DNA from: an uncultured Verrucomicrobiota bacterium
GTDB lineage: Bacteria > Verrucomicrobiota > Verrucomicrobiia > Chthoniobacterales > JACTMZ01
Length of the DNA: 51,209 nucleotides
Direction: 5' to 3'
Assembly (NCBI GenBank): GCA_903953565.1
Contig: CAJBKE010000033.1
Span: forward strand, 1-51,209
Each line of letters starts with the position of its first letter. The stretch's first letter is position 1. This document shows positions 7,673 to 17,088 of the stretch, one piece after another. A program made the translations under genes and the position numbers. The notes below the pieces were generated by a model. That model worked only from the letters and a program-made list of their open reading frames with translations, made no database searches and was not told where the DNA came from.

Positions 7673-7896
7673 TGAAATCGGTCAGTGTCCACGAAGCCAA
7701 AGCCCGTTTTTCCGAACTGGTCGGAGCGGTGGAGAAGCATGGCACCTCTGTGGTGGTCAGCCGTTACGGGCATCCTGTCGTCGAGTTGCGGGCCTTGCGT
7801 GCGGCCAAGCGCACGGCGAAGCACCCGCTGCTGTCACGTCTCGTGATTCGCGGTGATCTGACCAAGCCGACCGAGGCCGAGTGGGGAGATGTCTGA
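7672..7896 (+). CDS. Phd/YefM-family antitoxin
   Basis: A 74-residue protein starting MKSVSVHEAKARFSELV, the typical Phd/YefM DNA-binding opening. It continues with VVVSRYGHPVVELR and a C-terminal tail (TKPTEAEWGDV) that would wrap the toxin. It should neutralise the PIN toxin encoded immediately downstream, whose start overlaps its stop by 8 bases. A promoter and a palindrome overlapping the -10 box lie just upstream, fitting autoregulation. The leader would be only about a dozen bases with no clear ribosome-binding site. Confidence 0.88.
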   Translation: MKSVSVHEAKARFSELVGAVEKHGTSVVVSRYGHPVVELRALRAAKRTAKHPLLSRLVIRGDLTKPTEAEWGDV

Positions 7897-8278
7897 TCCG
7901 CTCTTGTTGGACACGTGCGGGTTGCTGTGGCTGGCGGCGGGTCATCGCCGTTTGAGCGGTCCGGCGAGGAGGCGAATCGATTCCGCAACGCTGGTCGGGG
8001 TATCCGCCATCACCGCTTGGGAGGTCGGACTCAAAGCGGCTCGCGGCGAGCTGAAGCTGCCTATGGAGGCCGAGGAGTGGTTCGAGGGCGCTATCGAGCA
8101 CCATCGGCTGCAAGTGTTTGAGATTACGCCAAGAATCGCTTTCGAAGCCAACCGTCTCCCATGGCATCACCGAGATCCGGCGGACCGTTTCATTTTGGCC
8201 ACGGCAAGGTTGCATCATATGGCAGTGGTGACGGCAGATGACAATTTTGCGATCTACGGTGTGGAGACTTTCGTTTGA
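7889..8278 (+). CDS. VapC-like PIN-domain toxin
   Basis: A 129-residue PIN-domain ribonuclease. The conserved acidic residues are recognisable: D in LLLDTCGLLWL (near residue 8), E in ITAWEVGLK, D in DPADRFILATA and D in VVTADDNF. PIN toxins of this type cleave RNA and are held in check by a cognate antitoxin, here the upstream Phd-type protein (a common Phd-PIN pairing). It overlaps the antitoxin gene by 8 bases. Its own TGA stop overlaps the TTG start of hrpB, so translation of all three may be linked. Confidence 0.9.
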   Translation: MSDPLLLDTCGLLWLAAGHRRLSGPARRRIDSATLVGVSAITAWEVGLKAARGELKLPMEAEEWFEGAIEHHRLQVFEITPRIAFEANRLPWHHRDPADRFILATARLHHMAVVTADDNFAIYGVETFV

Positions 8279-10812
8279 GCAATTCCGGGTCAGCGCGGCA
8301 ACTGCCCATTTACGAGATTGAGGACCGCATCGTCGAGGCGGCGAAAGCCCAATCGCGTCTGATCCTTCGTGCCCCGACCGGTTCGGGCAAATCGACGCAG
8401 GTCCCGCAGATGCTCCTCGACCGCGTCGTGACGGGTCCGGGTCAGATCGTTGTGCTGCAACCTCGCCGCATGGCGGCCCGCATGCTTGCGGGCCGGGTGG
8501 CGCAGGAGAGGGGAGAACAGCTGGGCCAGACGGTCGGATACCAAGTCCGCATGGAGGGAAAATCGTCGGCCAAAACGCGCATCCTCTACGTGACCGAAGG
8601 AATCTTGCTCCGTCGCATGATCGGTGATCCGGAACTGCGCGGGGTATCAGCCATCGTCTTCGACGAGTTCCACGAGCGCCATCTTTACGGCGATATCACC
8701 CTGGCCCGCGCCCTCGATCTCCAGGAAACCTCGCGCCCTGATCTCAAGCTCGTCGTCATGTCGGCCACGCTAGAGGTGGGCGAGTTGGAAAAATATCTCG
8801 CGCCCTGTGAAGTCCTCGAATCGGCGGGCCGCACTTTTCCGGTCGAGGTCTGTCATCTCGAACGCTCACCCGGCGACACGCCACCATGGGAACTGGCCGC
8901 CGAAGCGCTTTCTGAACACGCGCCGACTTCCGGCCACGCGCTGGTCTTCATGCCCGGCGCTTATGAAATCCAGAGGACCATCTCGGAAATCCGCGCGACA
9001 TCGGCCCTGCGTGACTTTGCCGTTTTCGCCCTGCACGGAGAGATGCCGCCGCGAGAGCAGGACGAGGCCGTTTCGCCCAGTGGCAGACGCAAAATCATCG
9101 TTTCGACCAATGTGGCGGAAACATCGCTGACCATTGAAGGTGTGACTCTGGTGGTGGATAGCGGTCTGGCCCGCATCGCGTGCCATGATGCGCGTCGCGG
9201 GATCAACACCTTGCTTGTCGAAAAAATCAGCCGCGCCTCCGCCGACCAGCGCGCCGGCCGCGCCGGCCGCACCGCTCCCGGACGCTGCGTGCGGTTGTGG
9301 ATGAGCAAAGACCACGAGCAGCGCGCCGCGTCCGAATTGCCGGAAGTCAAACGCCTCGATCTGGCCGAGGTGGTCCTTTCGCTCAAAGCGGCCGGAGTTG
9401 GGGATCTTGAGAAATTCCGTTGGTTGGAACCGCCGGAACCTCGCGCACTGCAACGCGCGACGGAATTGCTCGAGGATCTTGGCGCTTTGGACCATGACGG
9501 CGTCATCACTGTGCTCGGACGGCAAATGTTAGCCTTTCCGGTGCATCCGCGTTATGCGCGGCTGCTCCTCGAGGCGGAGAAACTCGGATGTGTCAAAGCC
9601 GCCTGTTTGCTCGCCGCCCTGACCCAAGGACGCGGGTTGCTGGTCAAGAGCACTTCGCGTGACATGGACAAACGCCGCGACGAAATGCTGCGCGATGGGG
9701 CGGAGTCGGATGTCTTGGTCCAACTGCGCGCGTTTTCCGTGGCCCGCAAATCGAATTTCGATCCGGCGCGTGGTCGGGCTCTCGGCATTCACATGCAGTC
9801 GGCACGTCAGTCGGCGCAACTGGCCGAAAAATTCTCCGACATCGCGCATGGCGAGGGACTCAACCTCACCGACGAACCGCCCCCGGAGCATTCGATGGAA
9901 AAATGCATGCTCGCCGCATTTCCCGATCATCTGGCCAAACGCCTCGATCGCGGGACGCTGCGCTGCGATTTGGTCCATGGACGCCGAGGAACGCTGGCGC
10001 GCGAGAGCGTGGTGGCGAGCGAACTTCTCGTGGCGGGTGAAATCACCGAAATCGGCGGACGCGAGGGCGATGTGCAGACTTTACTCACGCTAGCCTCGCC
10101 GGTGCGCGAGAAATGGCTGCAGGAAATGTTTCCGGGGGAATTCTCCGACGCAACCGCGACCATGTTCGATCCGGTAACGCGCGGGGTAACGGCGCGGCGC
10201 GTGACCAAATTCCGTGACTTGATCTTGCGCTCGGGTCCGGGCGGAGAACCGGATCCTGCGGCCGCAGCCAAAATCTTTGCGGAAAAAATCGCGACCGGTG
10301 ATTTGTCCCTGCCGCTATGGAACGAAACGATCGACCAATGGATCGCGCGCTTGAATTGCCTCGCGGAATGGATGCCCGAATTGGAACTTCCGCGCATCGG
10401 GGCGGAAGAGAAACGCTTTCTCTTCGAACAATTGGCGCAAGGAGTGACGAATTACCGAGCATTGAAAGACAAAGATCCGTGGCCTGTGCTGCGCGGATGG
10501 CTCTCCGCCCCGCAACTCGCCGCGCTCGAGGCTTACGCGCCGGACAAAATCAAGTTGCCCGGCGGACGCAACGCGCGCGTGGTTTATGCCGAAGGACAAG
10601 CGCCTGTGATGTCCGCCCGCGTCCAGGATCTTTACGGGGTGGAAGCGCCGCTCACCTTGGCCGACGGACGCCAACGTGTGCGCGTCGAAGTTCTCGCCCC
10701 CAACCAGCGTCCCATCCAAGTAACCGATGACATGGGAAGTTTTTGGAAGAACACCTATCCGCAAATTCGCCCCGAATACGCGCGGCGTTATCCCAAACAC
10801 GAGTGGCGATGA
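8275..10812 (+). CDS. hrpB: ATP-dependent RNA helicase HrpB
   Basis: 845 residues, close to the usual 800-850 of HrpB, a DEAH/RHA-type helicase of uncertain cellular role. Motif I APTGSGKST (about 39-47), motif II DEFH (the HrpB variant of DEAH), motif III SATLE, STNVAETSLTI and the QRAGRAGR motif VI are all present, followed by the HA2-type helical region and the HrpB-specific C-terminal domain. The start is TTG, sharing bases with the toxin stop codon. No better ATG keeps the full N-terminus, so I accept it. No separate promoter is obvious, and the gene may depend on the toxin-antitoxin promoter. Confidence 0.95.
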   Translation: MSNSGSARQLPIYEIEDRIVEAAKAQSRLILRAPTGSGKSTQVPQMLLDRVVTGPGQIVVLQPRRMAARMLAGRVAQERGEQLGQTVGYQVRMEGKSSAKTRILYVTEGILLRRMIGDPELRGVSAIVFDEFHERHLYGDITLARALDLQETSRPDLKLVVMSATLEVGELEKYLAPCEVLESAGRTFPVEVCHLERSPGDTPPWELAAEALSEHAPTSGHALVFMPGAYEIQRTISEIRATSALRDFAVFALHGEMPPREQDEAVSPSGRRKIIVSTNVAETSLTIEGVTLVVDSGLARIACHDARRGINTLLVEKISRASADQRAGRAGRTAPGRCVRLWMSKDHEQRAASELPEVKRLDLAEVVLSLKAAGVGDLEKFRWLEPPEPRALQRATELLEDLGALDHDGVITVLGRQMLAFPVHPRYARLLLEAEKLGCVKAACLLAALTQGRGLLVKSTSRDMDKRRDEMLRDGAESDVLVQLRAFSVARKSNFDPARGRALGIHMQSARQSAQLAEKFSDIAHGEGLNLTDEPPPEHSMEKCMLAAFPDHLAKRLDRGTLRCDLVHGRRGTLARESVVASELLVAGEITEIGGREGDVQTLLTLASPVREKWLQEMFPGEFSDATATMFDPVTRGVTARRVTKFRDLILRSGPGGEPDPAAAAKIFAEKIATGDLSLPLWNETIDQWIARLNCLAEWMPELELPRIGAEEKRFLFEQLAQGVTNYRALKDKDPWPVLRGWLSAPQLAALEAYAPDKIKLPGGRNARVVYAEGQAPVMSARVQDLYGVEAPLTLADGRQRVRVEVLAPNQRPIQVTDDMGSFWKNTYPQIRPEYARRYPKHEWR

Positions 10813-10868
10813 GTGGGGTCTGAAACTACTCGCGCGGTGCGGTCGGGAGTGGCAAGTTTAAGTAGGCC

Positions 10869-12005
10869 ATGGCCACTGAAACCTCAGGGCAGTCAGTGCC
10901 TCTGCGCGTGGAGAGCAGCGGGGCGGAGACGCTTTTGATGCTGGCGGGGCGGTTGGATGATGCGGCGGTGGCAAGTTGTTGGAGCAAGGCGGTGGGGGCG
11001 GCGCGGACGGCGCAGGATGGGGTGCGGGTGGATTGTGCGAAGGTGGATTTTTGCGGCGGCGCGGGCTTTGCGTTGCTCATGGCGCTGGAGGAGACGCTGC
11101 ACGAACGGAGGAAGAGTTTCGCGGTGGAGGGCTTGCCGCAGCGTTTCCGTGCGATGTATGAGCAGATCGACCGCAAAAAGCTGGAGCAACCGGAGGTGCC
11201 GCAGCGGGAGGAGTTCGGGTTGGTGACTTCGGTCGGGGAGGCGGTGGTGGGGCGGGTGGACGAGTGGCGGGGAGAGGCGGAATTTGTCGGTGAAGTGACG
11301 GCGGGTCTGGCGCGTCTGGGGCACGAGCCGCGTCGGTTGCGTTTGCGCGAGTGGTGGGTCATCGTCGAAAAAGCCGGGACAAACGCTCTGCCGATCGTGG
11401 CGTTGATCAGTTTTCTGATGGGCATGATCATGGCATTCCAAGCGGCCATGCCGATGCGGCAATTCGGGGTGGATATCTTCGTGGTGAATCTCGTGGCGCT
11501 GGCCATCACGCGGGAGTTGGGTCCGTTGATGACGGCGATCGTGCTGGCCGGGCGTTCGGGATCGGCGTTTGCGGCGGAGATCGGGACGATGAAGGTCAAC
11601 GAGGAGGTGGCGGCGCTGACCACGATGGGTCTGAGCCCGGTGCGTTTTCTGGCCGTGCCGCGCGTGCTGGCGGGGATCGTGGTGACGCCGGTGCTGACGA
11701 TTTATTCGATGGTCATCGGGGTGGCGGGGGGGCTCTTTGTCATGATGATGCTGGGCTTCCCGCTGGCCACGCTACTGCATCAGCTGTCCGGCTCGCTGAA
11801 GATCGATGATGTCCTGGCGGGCTTGATCAAATCGTTTTTCTTCGGCGCCGTGGTGGCCGGGGTGGGTTGCATGCGCGGGCTGCAGACGGGCGCGGGAGCC
11901 GCGGCGGTGGGTGATTCGACGACGCGATCGGTGGTGACGGGCATTTTCCTCATCGTGCTGCTCGATGCGGTGTTCGCCGTGGTTTATTACCAGTTGAAAT
12001 TCTGA
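10869..12005 (+). CDS. mlaE: MlaE-family lipid ABC transporter permease with N-terminal STAS domain
   Basis: 378 residues. The first 100 or so residues form a STAS-like domain (CAKVDFCGGAGFALLMALEE in the phosphosite region). Residues from about 160 form the MlaE permease with five or so membrane segments and the conserved REXGP loop (ITRELGPLMTAIVLAGRSGSA) that contacts the ATPase. It is the membrane core of a Mla-type system that moves phospholipids between inner and outer membranes. The STAS domain is fused here, whereas in E. coli it is the separate protein MlaB. It is followed after 3 bases by the ATPase gene. Confidence 0.93.
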   Translation: MATETSGQSVPLRVESSGAETLLMLAGRLDDAAVASCWSKAVGAARTAQDGVRVDCAKVDFCGGAGFALLMALEETLHERRKSFAVEGLPQRFRAMYEQIDRKKLEQPEVPQREEFGLVTSVGEAVVGRVDEWRGEAEFVGEVTAGLARLGHEPRRLRLREWWVIVEKAGTNALPIVALISFLMGMIMAFQAAMPMRQFGVDIFVVNLVALAITRELGPLMTAIVLAGRSGSAFAAEIGTMKVNEEVAALTTMGLSPVRFLAVPRVLAGIVVTPVLTIYSMVIGVAGGLFVMMMLGFPLATLLHQLSGSLKIDDVLAGLIKSFFFGAVVAGVGCMRGLQTGAGAAAVGDSTTRSVVTGIFLIVLLDAVFAVVYYQLKF

Positions 12006-12008
12006 GCG

Positions 12009-12770
12009 ATGAACGACGAGAAAATCATCGGGGTGCGGGGACTGACCGCGGGTTACGCGGGCCGGGTGATCCTGCGCGATCTGTCTTTCGATGTGCGGCG
12101 CGGCGAGATTTTCATCATTCTCGGAGGATCGGGTTCGGGCAAAAGCACCTTGTTGAAGAACATGATCGGGCTTTACCCGGCGATGGTGGGCGAGGTTCTG
12201 ATTTGCGGGGAAGATATCGTGGGCGCCAGCGGGGAGAATCGGGAGCGGATCTTGCGTCAGTTCGGCGTGATGTATCAGGGCGGGGCGCTCTTTGGTTCGA
12301 TGACCCTGGCGGAGAATGTGGCCTTGCCGCTCGAGGAGTGCACGAGGTTGCCGCGGGAAGCGCGCGTCTTGCTGGCGCGGTTGAAATTGCAGCAGGTTGG
12401 GCTGGGGGAATTTGCCGATTATTTGCCGTCCGAGACGAGTGGCGGCATGGTCAAGCGGGCTGCGGTGGCGCGGGCCATGGCGCTGGATCCGGGAATACTT
12501 TTCCTCGACGAGCCGTCGGCGGGCCTCGATCCGATCACGTCGGCTGGTTTGGACGAGTTGATTCGTGTGTTGTCCCGCGACTATGGCATCACCTTTGTCA
12601 TCGCCAGCCACGAACTGGCCAGCGTTTATGCCATCGGGGATCGTGCGATCCTGCTGGAGGGCGGGTGCATTGCAGCCGAGGGTAAACCCATGCAACTTCG
12701 CGATGATCCGCCCAACGACTACGTGCGGGCCTTTTTCCGCCGTGAACCGGAAAGGGCGCACGCGACCTGA
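12009..12770 (+). CDS. mlaF: MlaF-type ABC ATPase
   Basis: 253 residues with a complete ABC ATPase motif set: Walker A GGSGSGKST (about 39-47), Q-loop (MYQGGALF), signature TSGGMVKRAA (the Mla variant of LSGGQ), Walker B ILFLDEPSAGLDP and switch His (IASHELA). It powers lipid transport together with the upstream permease and the downstream MCE protein. The gap is 3 bases to mlaE and 8 to mlaD, so this is one operon. Confidence 0.95.
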   Translation: MNDEKIIGVRGLTAGYAGRVILRDLSFDVRRGEIFIILGGSGSGKSTLLKNMIGLYPAMVGEVLICGEDIVGASGENRERILRQFGVMYQGGALFGSMTLAENVALPLEECTRLPREARVLLARLKLQQVGLGEFADYLPSETSGGMVKRAAVARAMALDPGILFLDEPSAGLDPITSAGLDELIRVLSRDYGITFVIASHELASVYAIGDRAILLEGGCIAAEGKPMQLRDDPPNDYVRAFFRREPERAHAT

Positions 12771-12778
12771 TTCAAACC

Positions 12779-13741
12779 ATGTCCACCCGAGCCAACTATT
12801 TCAAAATCGGCGTCTTTGTGCTGGCCGGATTTTTCCTCCTCGCCGGGGCACTGATTTATCTCGGGGCGGGCAACATGTTCCGTCCGCGCATTTACCTCGA
12901 GACCTATGTCGACGGCACGGTGCAGGGGATCGATCTCGGCTCCCCGGTGAAATTCCGCGGCGTCCAGATCGGGCGCATCTCAAAGGTGGATTTCTGCTTC
13001 AACATCTACGGTCCGCAACCGGACAACGAGCGACTCGATTACGTTTACCTCGAGATGGAGGTGGATGTGCAGGTTTTCCGCGGCATGTTCACGGAGGACA
13101 TTTCGCCCGTGGTGGCGCAGGCGGTGGAGCAGGGCCTGCGGGTCAAGCTGCAGCCGCAGGGGGTGACCGGACTGAATTTTGCCGAGCTCAACTACGTGTC
13201 CGATCCCGCGCAATTTCCCCCGCTGCGGATCTGGTGGACGCCGCGTCACCACTACATCCCTTCGGCGCCGGGCACGCTAACCAGCTTGGTTGATTCGCTG
13301 AACAAGATCATGGACACGGTGGGCGCGCTTGATGTCGGCCGCACGCTGCGGGATGCGGAGCAGGCCATGGAGGCCTTCACTTCGATGTCGCGCAAGCTCG
13401 AGGGGGAAGTCGGGGGACTGCAGCTGGCCCAGACCAGTGCCGAGTTGCGGGCCCTGCTTGCGGACATCAAAGCCAAGCTTGATGATTTTCCCGCCGAGCG
13501 ATTGGGTGCCGATGCCGGGGAGGTTCTTAAATCGCTCAACGAGATGTCCGCGCAGATGCGCGATGCGGCGGCGAAGATCGAGTCGAATCCGCTCCTGAGC
13601 AAGAAGGCTGCGCAGGGCATCATCAATGACGCGCAGGCCACGGCGGCAAACTTGCGGGAGTTGAGCGAAAGCCTGCGGGAGAATCCCGGTCAGCTCATCT
13701 TCGGGCGACCCAAAAAAGCGGCGCAGCAACCGAGGCGCTGA
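12779..13741 (+). CDS. mlaD: MlaD-family MCE protein
   Basis: 320 residues: one N-terminal membrane anchor (about 8-28, FKIGVFVLAGFFLLAGALIY), one MCE domain (about 38-135) with VDGTVQGIDLGSPVKFRGV, and a long helical C-terminal region (about 170-310) expected to form a coiled tube. MCE hexamers form a lipid-carrying channel in the periplasm. The protein is longer than E. coli MlaD (about 183 residues), consistent with a PqiB/Mce-like needle extension. The basic Gln/Arg tail ends 11 bases before the convergent outer-membrane gene. Confidence 0.92.
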   Translation: MSTRANYFKIGVFVLAGFFLLAGALIYLGAGNMFRPRIYLETYVDGTVQGIDLGSPVKFRGVQIGRISKVDFCFNIYGPQPDNERLDYVYLEMEVDVQVFRGMFTEDISPVVAQAVEQGLRVKLQPQGVTGLNFAELNYVSDPAQFPPLRIWWTPRHHYIPSAPGTLTSLVDSLNKIMDTVGALDVGRTLRDAEQAMEAFTSMSRKLEGEVGGLQLAQTSAELRALLADIKAKLDDFPAERLGADAGEVLKSLNEMSAQMRDAAAKIESNPLLSKKAAQGIINDAQATAANLRELSESLRENPGQLIFGRPKKAAQQPRR

Positions 13742-13752
13742 GCTGCACCAGA

Positions 13753-15306
13753 CTATTCGCGGCGGCGCCCGCCGAAGGTCGCCTGGACTCCGATGTAGGC
13801 GATGTTCTGGTTGTAGGGCCCGACTTGGGTTGAGTTGCCGGAAGTTTGTCCATTGTATTGGTAACCGGCGGTCAGACTGAGATTCCGATAGAGGCGATAG
13901 GCCAGACCCAAGCCCGCACTGTAGTAGTTGGAATAGAAGCTCCCTGGCTTGATATTCCCCGGCGTCGAATAACCGGCTTGGTTGTAGTAGTTGTTTTGGA
14001 AGCCGACGTTGGCGTTGGCCGAGAGGCGGCTGGTGATGTTCCGAGCCAGGGTCAAGCCGAGGAACAACTGCTGGGCTTGGTTGATGTTGTAGTATTGCGA
14101 AGGCGTCGATCCGTAGACGCCTTGGAATCCGATGGTCGTGTCTTTGCCCAACCGGTTGTTGAAGGCCAGCTGGACGTAGGGGTTGTAAGTCGTGTTCTCG
14201 CCCCCGCCGTAAATGGTCGGTATCTGATTGAAGTTCTGCTGCAGACCGCCGCGGAACACCAACTCGGATCCGGGGTTCAGCGTATGATTGAACCCGCCCA
14301 GGAAGTAGTTGCCCCAACTGTTGATGTCGGTGTTGGTGAAGTAATTCACCAAGCCGAGGCGATACTCCGCGACGAGACTTGTCGTGGGGCGCCAGAGGTA
14401 AAGAAACTGCTGGGCGAAGGTTTGCTGGATGCGCCCGAGTTGGTTCTGCTGGGTGTCGTTCGAGTAGATGAGAAAGAGCGGCTGGTACGATGTAATCGTG
14501 GAAAACTTCTCGGCCCACTGATACTCCACGTCGAAACCGGAGGTGCTAAAGAAATAGCCGTCATTGAAGGCCGATGTGGGCGCGCCGAAAATCCCGGGTG
14601 ATCCTTGCGTCAGGTAGGCTGTGGTGGTGTTGAATCCCAAGGTGAGGCGCGGAGTGGCGTTGTACTCGATGTCCAAGGTCCAGTAGACATTGGGCAGCCA
14701 ATTCTGGTTTTGCGCGGCGTAGTAATAGGCAATGTTGCCGTTGAGCCCGGTGGTCAGCGTCAATCGCGGTGAGCCGAACTCATAGTCGACTGCGAAGTAG
14801 AATCCCGTGAAGGCGCTCTGGGTGGGATCGTTTTGCGTGGCGTAGACGTTGCTGTTGTAGCCTTCTTGGATACCGACCGTGAACCGCAGCGGAAACCCCG
14901 TGAAACGGCCCTCGCCGATGTCGATTTCTTGGAGGGGCGGGTCGCCCGCTGTGCCCACCGCATCGAAGGCGGCCTCGTCGTTTTGCATGGCAGATGCGGT
15001 GCCGGCGGTCGTGCTCGGCGCCGGACCCGGATCCGGCATAGCAAGACCGGCAGCAATGTCGGCGTCGCTGACCGCAGTCGGAACGTCCTGCGCCGTGCTC
15101 GGTTTTTGTTCGGTGAAAGTCTGACCCGAGGATGCGTCCCGCACCGGGAAGGTCATGCGGAACTGCGGTGCAGATTGGCTGTTGCCGGCGGGAGCAGCCT
15201 CTTCGAATGAATCGATTTTTGCCGGCGAGTCCTGAGCTTCTGCATCGAGAAGCAACCCGGGCAGGATCACGGGCAGCACGAAAAGAATTTTGCGGGCGAA
15301 AGTCAC
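13753..15306 (-). CDS. Outer-membrane beta-barrel protein (putative porin)
   Basis: About 517 residues if the GTG at 15306 is used. That start gives a signal peptide (TFARKILFVLPVILPGLLLDAEAQ). A Pro/Ala/Thr-rich region follows to about residue 140, then roughly 370 residues of alternating aromatic and polar strands rich in Tyr, Asn and Gln, ending in YIGVQATFGG. This is the look of a beta-barrel of the BBP2/porin-like type. The strongest uncertainty is the start: an in-frame ATG at 15447 gives a longer, uncharacteristic N-terminus. A hairpin lies just upstream of 15306. It is convergent with mlaD, and a link to lipid transport is possible but unproven. Confidence 0.75.
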   Translation of the reverse strand: MTFARKILFVLPVILPGLLLDAEAQDSPAKIDSFEEAAPAGNSQSAPQFRMTFPVRDASSGQTFTEQKPSTAQDVPTAVSDADIAAGLAMPDPGPAPSTTAGTASAMQNDEAAFDAVGTAGDPPLQEIDIGEGRFTGFPLRFTVGIQEGYNSNVYATQNDPTQSAFTGFYFAVDYEFGSPRLTLTTGLNGNIAYYYAAQNQNWLPNVYWTLDIEYNATPRLTLGFNTTTAYLTQGSPGIFGAPTSAFNDGYFFSTSGFDVEYQWAEKFSTITSYQPLFLIYSNDTQQNQLGRIQQTFAQQFLYLWRPTTSLVAEYRLGLVNYFTNTDINSWGNYFLGGFNHTLNPGSELVFRGGLQQNFNQIPTIYGGGENTTYNPYVQLAFNNRLGKDTTIGFQGVYGSTPSQYYNINQAQQLFLGLTLARNITSRLSANANVGFQNNYYNQAGYSTPGNIKPGSFYSNYYSAGLGLAYRLYRNLSLTAGYQYNGQTSGNSTQVGPYNQNIAYIGVQATFGGRRRE

Positions 15307-15313
15307 AAACACA

Positions 15314-15330
15314 GTGGGGATGAACCCCAC
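15314..15330 (-). promoter_or_regulatory. Hairpin beside the outer-membrane protein start
   Basis: GTGGGG and CCCCAC (15314-15319 and 15325-15330) form a perfect 6-base stem with a 5-base loop. It ends 7 bases before the proposed GTG start, where a ribosome-binding site would be. It may influence translation, or it may argue that the true start lies upstream. Confidence 0.3.
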
Positions 15331-15498
15331 AATATGCCCAGATGCGCCACGCGGAGAACAGCCAAAACTCTCTCTGCGGCTGCGTTTTCCGGAGTCGCCC
15401 TGCTCCTGGATAGCGTGGATGCCTCGGTGCGGAATTTGTTCCCTCAAGGCGCCGAGGAATCAACTCAAACTGTTTTCAATGAGTACTTTGCGAGCTAA

Positions 15499-17088
15499 TT
15501 AAACTCGGCGCATAACCGTGTCTCGGATGAAAAGTTCGCCTGTTTCGGGATGATCGAGGGTGTAATGCAGGCCGCGGCTTTCTTTGCGGCTGAGGGCGCA
15601 GTCGACGATGAGGGCGGCGACGGTGACGAGGTTGCGCAGTTCGAGGAGATCGGTGGTGACTTTGAAGTTCCAGTAGAATTCCTGCACTTCCTTCTGGAGG
15701 TTGCGCAGACGGGCCGCGGCGCGCTGGAAGCGCTTGTCAGTGCGGACGATGCCGACGTAGTCCCACATGAGGCGGCGGATTTCGTCCCAGTTGTGGTAGA
15801 TGACCACCAACTCGTCGACGTCGGTCACGCTGCCGGGGCGCCATTCGGGGAGTTGGATGTCTTCGGAAGTTTTATGGTTTTTCGTCGCCTTGAGAAACGC
15901 ACGGTGGGCGAAGACGAGAGCTTCGAGGAGGGAATTGCTGGCCAATCGGTTGGCCCCGTGCAGGCCGGTGCAGGCGACTTCGCCGATGGCGAAGAGGCCG
16001 CGCAAGGAGGTCTCGCCTTGGTCGTTCGTTTTCACGCCTCCGCACTGGTAGTGGGCGGCGGGAACAACGGGGATCGGTTCTTTCGCGATGTCGATACCGA
16101 GCGAGGCGCAGGTTTCGTAGATTTTTGGGAAGCGTTCTTTGAGGAATTCGCGGGGTTGCTGCGTGATGTCGAGGTAAACGCATTTGGCGCCGGTGCGTTT
16201 CATTTCGGCGTCGATGGCGCGGGCCACGATGTCGCGCGGGGCGAGATCCTTCAAAGCATGGTAACGCGGCATGAACGGCTTGCCGTGTTCATCGACGAGG
16301 ATGCCGCCTTCGCCGCGCACCGCTTCGCTGATGAGGAAGGATTTGGCCTCGGGGTGGAATAGGCAGGTGGGATGGAATTGGACGAATTCCATGTTGCTCA
16401 CCGCCGCGCCCGCCCGCCAAGCCATGGCCACGCCGTCGCCGGAGGCGATGTCGGGATTCGTCGTGTAGAGGTAAACTTTGCCGCAGCCGCCGGTGGCGAG
16501 CACGATGCGGTCGCTGCGCAGGGTGAGGACGCGGCCGGATTTTTCGTCGAGCACGTAGACGCCGACCACACGATCCTCGGTGGCGTAACCGAGTTTGCCG
16601 GTGGTGATGAGGTCGATGGCCATGTGGTCTTCCATCACGGTGATCGACGGATGTTTTTCCACGGCGGCCACGAGGGTTTTTTCGATTTCGAGCCCGGTGA
16701 AATCATGCGCGTGGAGGATGCGGCGCTTGGAGTGTCCGCCTTCGCGCCCGAGGTCGAGTTCGGTGCCGCCGTCGGGCTTTTCGCGCAGGTCGAAGGACAT
16801 GCCGAGTTCGATCAGTTCGCGAATCCGCTCGGGGCCTTCGCGCACGACAAGATTGACGATATCCTCGTGGCAAAGCCCCGCGCCGGCTTCAAGCGTGTCT
16901 TTGCTGTGAAGTTCGAAGGAATCCTCCGGGCTGGTCACGCAGGCCACGCCGCCTTGGGCCCAGGCCGTGTTGGTCGCGGTCTTGGCGCGCTTGGTCACCA
17001 CGGCGACGGTGCCGTGCGCGGCCGCTTTGAGCGCGTAGGTCAGGCCGGCGATGCCGGATCCAAGGACGATGTGGTCAAACTTTTGCAT
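15499..17088 (-). CDS. nadB: L-aspartate oxidase
   Basis: 529 residues, the usual NadB length. It oxidises L-aspartate to iminoaspartate, the first step of de novo NAD synthesis. The FAD-binding GSGIAGLTYALKAA opening (about 10-23) and the family segments NTAWAQGGVA, GHSKRRILHAHDFTG and GEVACTGLHGANRLASNSLLEALVFA (start of the C-terminal FAD contact) are all present. The C-terminal helical domain carries the active-site Arg region ESRGLHYTLDHPE. nadA and nadC are not in the window. The ATG overlaps the end of panC by 14 bases, so both lie in one transcript with secG. Confidence 0.96.
   Translation of the reverse strand: MQKFDHIVLGSGIAGLTYALKAAAHGTVAVVTKRAKTATNTAWAQGGVACVTSPEDSFELHSKDTLEAGAGLCHEDIVNLVVREGPERIRELIELGMSFDLREKPDGGTELDLGREGGHSKRRILHAHDFTGLEIEKTLVAAVEKHPSITVMEDHMAIDLITTGKLGYATEDRVVGVYVLDEKSGRVLTLRSDRIVLATGGCGKVYLYTTNPDIASGDGVAMAWRAGAAVSNMEFVQFHPTCLFHPEAKSFLISEAVRGEGGILVDEHGKPFMPRYHALKDLAPRDIVARAIDAEMKRTGAKCVYLDITQQPREFLKERFPKIYETCASLGIDIAKEPIPVVPAAHYQCGGVKTNDQGETSLRGLFAIGEVACTGLHGANRLASNSLLEALVFAHRAFLKATKNHKTSEDIQLPEWRPGSVTDVDELVVIYHNWDEIRRLMWDYVGIVRTDKRFQRAAARLRNLQKEVQEFYWNFKVTTDLLELRNLVTVAALIVDCALSRKESRGLHYTLDHPETGELFIRDTVMRRV

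Noticed and set aside
7576-7824. An N-terminal extension of the MidA-type methyltransferase
   Set aside because: It would read backwards through the toxin-antitoxin promoter and is not similar to the family; the start at 7575 gives the family-like N-terminus.
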